Source of the DNA: Simkania sp.
GTDB lineage: Bacteria > Chlamydiota > Chlamydiia > Chlamydiales > Simkaniaceae
DNA length: 27,569 nucleotides
Direction: 5' to 3'
Assembly (NCBI GenBank): GCA_028281425.1
Contig: JANQJX010000161.1
Location: 1-27,569, forward strand
Shown: positions 24,286 to 27,569 of the stretch, piece by piece
Numbering within the stretch: the first letter of the stretch is position 1
Layout of the letters: every line of letters begins with the position of its first letter
Translations under genes and position numbers: made by a program
The notes under the pieces: generated by a model
Told to the model about the DNA's origin: nothing
Databases searched by the model: none
What the model saw: only the letters and a program-made list of their open reading frames with translations

Positions 24286-24550
24286 GCATGCGAAATAGAG
24301 GTTACCCTTTGATGCTTGGAGCAGCGAATTTTTGAAGTTTCATTGATGACCAACCGCTAAAGATCGGGAAAATAACTTCTGTTTCCAAAGAAAAAATATA
24401 TCCAAAACAAAAGTTCCATTGATCACCTACATGCATCAACAATCTTTTTTGAGTCAAAACTTGGGTAGCTCTACTTAAGCTGCCCTTCGATTCGATTCAA
24501 AAAATCTCGCTTATTGATGCATTGCTAAAGGGAAAAATAGGTCGCAATCC
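24286..24550. mobile_element. MITE-like repeat with imperfect inverted ends of about 50 bp
   Basis: The left end (24286-24338: GGCATGCGAAATAG, CCCTTTGATGC, AGCGAATTTTTGAA) mirrors the right end (24494-24550; reverse complement GGATTGCGACCTATTTTTCCCTTTAGCAATGC then AGCGAGATTTTTTGAA). The outer GCGAAATAG motif resembles the ends of the elements at 5445 and 7399-7830. No gene lies within. The remaining gap to lepA (24551-24772) shows only a TTGACA at 24621 with no good -10. Confidence 0.45.
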
Positions 24551-24772
24551 GGGGCTATAAAGGAAAGGCTTTTTTTTTAAATCTAAAGAGCGTATAAGTT
24601 TCAATTCTAAAGGGAGTCTATTGACATCTGCCTTTCTGATTTTATTGCTCCCTTTTCCCTCAATTTTGTTTACCTCTTAAATGGAATAGGTCAATTTAAG
24701 AATGAAATAAAATGATGAAAAAATTAAGAATTTCTCTTAAAAAAATGTAGATTCAATGCTCCCTTAAACTCT

Positions 24773-26584
24773 ATGAATTTTAAATACAATCCAAAGCAGA
24801 TTCGCAATTTTTCGATCATTGCTCATATCGATCATGGGAAATCAACCATCTCTGATCGACTTTTAGAGCTCACACAAACCGTTTCTTCACGTGAAATGCA
24901 AGAGCAGCTTTTAGATGATATGGAGCTCGAAAGGGAAAGAGGGATTACGATCAAGGCTCATCCAGTTACAATGTATTACAAAGCCAAGGATGGGGCTGTT
25001 TACCAAATTAATTTTATCGACACTCCAGGTCATGTCGATTTTTCTTATGAGGTCTCTCGCTCCTTATCCGCCTGTGAAGGAGCCCTTTTAATTGTTGATG
25101 CAGCACAAGGTGTCCAAGCGCAAACCCTTGCGAATGTTCATTTAGCTGTTGAAAGAGATTTAGAAATTGTCCCTATTCTCAATAAAATCGATCTTCCTGC
25201 TGCTCATCCAGAAGAGGTTAAAAAACAAATTGAAGAAATCATTGGTTTAAATACTGAAAATGCTCTCATTTGCTCTGCCAAAACAGGTCAAGGGATCGAT
25301 CAAATTCTAGAGAGAATTTTAATCGATATTCCCCCTCCTAAAGTGAGTGATGACCCTCATCTGAAAGCCCTTATCTTTGATTCTCACTACGACTCTTATC
25401 GAGGTGTCATGGTCTATATTCGTATCATCAGTGGCACTATTACAAAAAAAAGCCAAATTCGTTTGATGGCAACAAACAAATGTTTCGAGATCTTAGAAGT
25501 TGGGATCTTTTCTCCTAATGAAAAAGCAGTTGATATTCTTAGGCCAGGAGAAGTGGGTTACTTTATTGCAAATATCAAAAAAACTTCTGACGTTAAAATA
25601 GGAGATACAGTCACAAACTCTCGCTCTGGAGCCACAATGCCTCTTCCAGGTTTTCGTATGATCAAACCTGTTGTCTTTGCAGGCATTTATCCTATTGATA
25701 CTTCAGACTATGAAAATGTACGTGAAGCTCTTATCAAATTACAACTTAACGATTCTGCTCTCCATGTAGAACAAGAACAAAGTCTTGCTCTTGGATTTGG
25801 ATTTCGATGTGGTTTTCTTGGGCTTCTTCATCTTGAAATCGTTTTTGAGCGCTTACAACGAGAGTTTGATCTTGATATTATCACAACATCCCCAAGCGTT
25901 ATCTATAAAATGACTTTATCTACGAAAGAAGAAAAGCTGATTGATAATCCCGCCTATTTCCCCGATCCTTCGAAAATTATCTCTATTGAAGAACCCTGGG
26001 CTACAGCTCATCTTATGACTCCTCTAGATTACTTAGGACCTATTATGAATTTGGGCATGGAAAAACGGGGCTTTCTTGAAAAAACAGAAACCATTGGACA
26101 AAACCGACTTCTTCTTACTTTCTATTTCCCAATGAATGAAATCATCATTGATTTCAATGACAAACTCAAATCCATTACTAAAGGTTACGGATCTTTTGAT
26201 TATGAATTTTCTCATTACAAGACAAGTGACATTATCAAACTTGAAATTCAAGTCAATCACGAAATCGTCGACCCCTTTTCTTGCCTTATCCACAGAACCA
26301 AAGCTGAAGCTAAAGGGCGCTCTATTTGTCAAAAGCTCAAAGAAGTGATTCCTCGCCAACAATTTAAAGTTCCCATTCAAGCCTCTATTGGAGGAAAAGT
26401 CATTGCAAGAGAAACCCTCTCTGCGCTTGCCAAAAACGTCACTGCTAAATGTTACGGAGGAGATATCACACGAAAACGGAAACTTTGGGAAAAACAAAAA
26501 AAAGGGAAAAAGCGTATGAAAGAAATCGGTAAGGTGAGCATTCCCCAATCAGCCTTCATGGAAGTCCTCAAATCTGAAGATTAA
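24773..26584 (+). CDS. lepA: Elongation factor 4 (LepA), ribosome back-translocase GTPase
   Basis: LepA/EF4 is a ribosome-associated translational GTPase linked to back-translocation and to translation under stress. The 603-aa protein has the normal length. G1 is IAHIDHGKSTISDRLLE, followed by the switch I region DDMELERERGITIKAHPVTM, G3 FIDTPGHVDFSYEV, G4 ILNKIDLPAA and G5 CSAKTGQG. The LepA C-terminal domain follows (SIGGKVIARETLSALAKNVTAKCYGGDITRKRKLWEKQKKGKKRMKEIG in part), which separates it from EF-G. The ATG at 24773 has no clear Shine-Dalgarno. It corresponds to CT064 and closes the conserved block shared with C. trachomatis. Confidence 0.97.
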   Translation: MNFKYNPKQIRNFSIIAHIDHGKSTISDRLLELTQTVSSREMQEQLLDDMELERERGITIKAHPVTMYYKAKDGAVYQINFIDTPGHVDFSYEVSRSLSACEGALLIVDAAQGVQAQTLANVHLAVERDLEIVPILNKIDLPAAHPEEVKKQIEEIIGLNTENALICSAKTGQGIDQILERILIDIPPPKVSDDPHLKALIFDSHYDSYRGVMVYIRIISGTITKKSQIRLMATNKCFEILEVGIFSPNEKAVDILRPGEVGYFIANIKKTSDVKIGDTVTNSRSGATMPLPGFRMIKPVVFAGIYPIDTSDYENVREALIKLQLNDSALHVEQEQSLALGFGFRCGFLGLLHLEIVFERLQREFDLDIITTSPSVIYKMTLSTKEEKLIDNPAYFPDPSKIISIEEPWATAHLMTPLDYLGPIMNLGMEKRGFLEKTETIGQNRLLLTFYFPMNEIIIDFNDKLKSITKGYGSFDYEFSHYKTSDIIKLEIQVNHEIVDPFSCLIHRTKAEAKGRSICQKLKEVIPRQQFKVPIQASIGGKVIARETLSALAKNVTAKCYGGDITRKRKLWEKQKKGKKRMKEIGKVSIPQSAFMEVLKSED

Positions 26585-26748
26585 TCTTCTCTCAAAAATT
26601 TTTAATAAAAAAAAACCAAAGCTAAATCGATGAAAATAAGCAAGATCACCGATCTCACTTCAACCTCTACTTTCTCAAGATTGGTATTTATTCCTCTCTA
26701 TCTTACAATAAAGATGAGAGAAAAGCACCTTAAGATGGAGAAAATCTG

Positions 26749-27027
26749 ATGCAACAAGATGAAAATATTGACTTTAACCAAGCCATGGAAATGCTCAATA
26801 CCACTTTAAAAGAAATGAAAGGAGAGCTTGGAAACATCGATACTATGCCGCTTAAAGGAAGCAAAAAAAAGATGGCCAAGCACATGCATAAAATCTATGA
26901 TGAACTGAGTGATCTTACCGAAAAGTATAAACAAACTCATGATCATGATGATTTAAATCAACTTTTTAAGCAAATCGAGTTATTAAAACCAACATTTTTC
27001 CTCAATTACAATGAAATTGTAGACTAG
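26749..27027 (+). CDS. Small helical hypothetical protein
   Basis: A 92-aa hydrophilic protein with no recognised family. It is predicted mostly helical with heptad-like spacing (FNQAMEMLNTTLKEMKGELGNI, then HKIYDELSDLTEKYKQT and LNQLFKQIELLKPTF) and a basic patch GSKKKMAKHMHK, which suggests a coiled coil. It has a plausible Shine-Dalgarno (GGAG about 12 bases before the ATG) and stands alone between lepA and an IS remnant; a small imperfect hairpin (about 26694-26725) precedes it. No secretion signal is seen. It could be a lineage-specific small protein. Confidence 0.55.
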   Translation: MQQDENIDFNQAMEMLNTTLKEMKGELGNIDTMPLKGSKKKMAKHMHKIYDELSDLTEKYKQTHDHDDLNQLFKQIELLKPTFFLNYNEIVD

Positions 27028-27307
27028 GGGGTGTCTGAAAAATATTTCATCTTAATCCTACCAATATGCAAGCAATGAAGACCATCCCTTGAAATCCCAG
27101 GAATTTTTTTTCGAACCTCTATGTGTATTGGAGTTCGTGTTCCATGATCCAAACTCAGACGGTAAATCTCTCTAAGGTGCTCCTTGACGAAGGATCCATA
27201 ACGCAAGTTGCGGATGAATCAAGGGAATTTTTTAAAGATAAGCAGTTGAAAATGAACCTCATCGGGAGTAGGCTTTTAGCCTTAGAAAAAAACAAAGAGG
27301 TTCAAAA

Positions 27308-27569
27308 ATGAACGAGTTGTATTTGATCAAACTATTTTTGCCACATTGATGATTTTTGGAAGAACTTTAAACCTAAATGGGAAGAGCGTCAGGTTGCGAA
27401 TATGGCTCTTCAGCGCTGGTGGTCTACTAGAAAGCCCGCACTTTCTTCGAGTGAGATTATGACAATTTGTGTCTACTTTCATCACTCTTAAGTATCGTAC
27501 ATTCAAAGGCGATGATCTTTATGAGATTAAAAGTCGTTTTCGCTCTTTGTTTCCTCAAGCTGTAGGGGA
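27308..27569 (+). pseudogene. IS982-family transposase, 5' part, frameshifted, cut by window end
   Basis: Three frame segments together read like the start of an IS982 transposase: MNELYLIKLF from the ATG at 27308, then CHIDDFWKNFKPKWEERQV and KPALSSSEIMTICVYFHHS in the next frame from 27339, then KYRTFKGDDLYEIKSRFRSLFPQ in a third frame from about 27487. At least two frameshifts are needed, near 27337 and near 27487, so the copy is probably dead unless these are sequencing errors. The DDE catalytic residues would lie beyond the window. The stretch 27028-27307 begins with GGGGTGTCTGAAAAA, resembling an IS terminus, and otherwise shows nothing firm. Confidence 0.65.

Noticed and set aside
26033..26548. 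171-codon open frame antisense to lepA
   Set aside because: Shadow of the strongly conserved lepA coding sequence; no start signals and Phe/Ser-rich composition typical of antisense frames.
27024..27311. Overlapping small frames (60 codons minus, 62 codons plus) before the IS982 remnant
   Set aside because: Neither shows a recognisable family or ribosome-binding site; they may be debris of mobile elements, given the GGGGTGTCTGAAAAA start, but cannot be supported as genes.

Overview
The window is from a member of the Chlamydiae, most likely an environmental, amoeba-associated lineage rather than Chlamydia itself. Three things support this. (1) One half keeps the gene order of the Chlamydia trachomatis CT064-CT072 block: lepA, ADP/ATP translocase, CT066-like gene, ytgA, ytgB, ytgC (fused to a repressor), ytgD, dxr, rseP. 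(2) There is an hrcA-grpE-dnaK operon with CIRCE-like operators, a CHLPS-like protein and an Npt1-type nucleotide translocase, the mark of an intracellular energy parasite. (3) The DNA is AT-rich and carries host-directed accessory genes: a eukaryotic-type ubiquitin-specific protease and ankyrin-like proteins, one of them with long asparagine runs like those common in amoebal proteomes. The family or genus cannot be fixed from the sequence alone.

Layout. 1-1.5 kb: CHLPS/alpha-beta-hydrolase-like protein, apparently lacking the nucleophile serine, ending at an IS200/IS605-like terminal hairpin. 1.6-5.5 kb: hrcA-grpE-dnaK behind two CIRCE-like operators and a promoter. 5.5-7.1 kb: USP-family deubiquitinase gene broken by a one-base slip inside an 18-bp tandem repeat. 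7.1-7.85 kb: non-coding repeats, including an element of about 430 bp with ends of about 90 bp in inverted orientation. 7.86-10.9 kb: leucine dehydrogenase facing rseP. 10.5-15.0 kb: a tandem segmental duplication that produced two ankyrin-like genes and left fused fragments of dxr and rseP between them; a 160-bp MITE-like insertion with a 5-bp target duplication sits in the rseP fragment. 14.9-21.2 kb (minus strand): a tightly overlapping operon mrp-DUF971-ytgA-ytgB-ytgCR-ytgD-dxr. 21.2-21.9 kb: divergent regulatory region with an attenuator-like leader. 21.9-26.6 kb (plus strand): CT066-like gene, ADP/ATP translocase, a MITE-like repeat and lepA. 26.7 kb to end: a small helical hypothetical protein and a decayed IS982-family transposase.

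How the genes work together. The minus-strand operon joins metal-ion import (YtgA binding lipoprotein, YtgB ATPase, YtgC and YtgD permeases) to its own DtxR/MntR-type repressor (C-terminal half of YtgC), to a P-loop Fe-S carrier-like ATPase with a DUF971 partner, and to the metal-dependent isoprenoid enzyme Dxr. The heat-shock operon is probably repressed by its own first product, HrcA. The accessory genes lie in the junctions between conserved blocks, where the short mobile elements also cluster.

The strongest unusual signals are the frameshifted deubiquitinase with its repeat, the dxr'/rseP' duplication junction flanked by diverging ankyrin-like effector candidates, the Mrp homologue without its CxxC motif, and the family of short palindromic elements. 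No CRISPR array, rRNA or tRNA was recognised.
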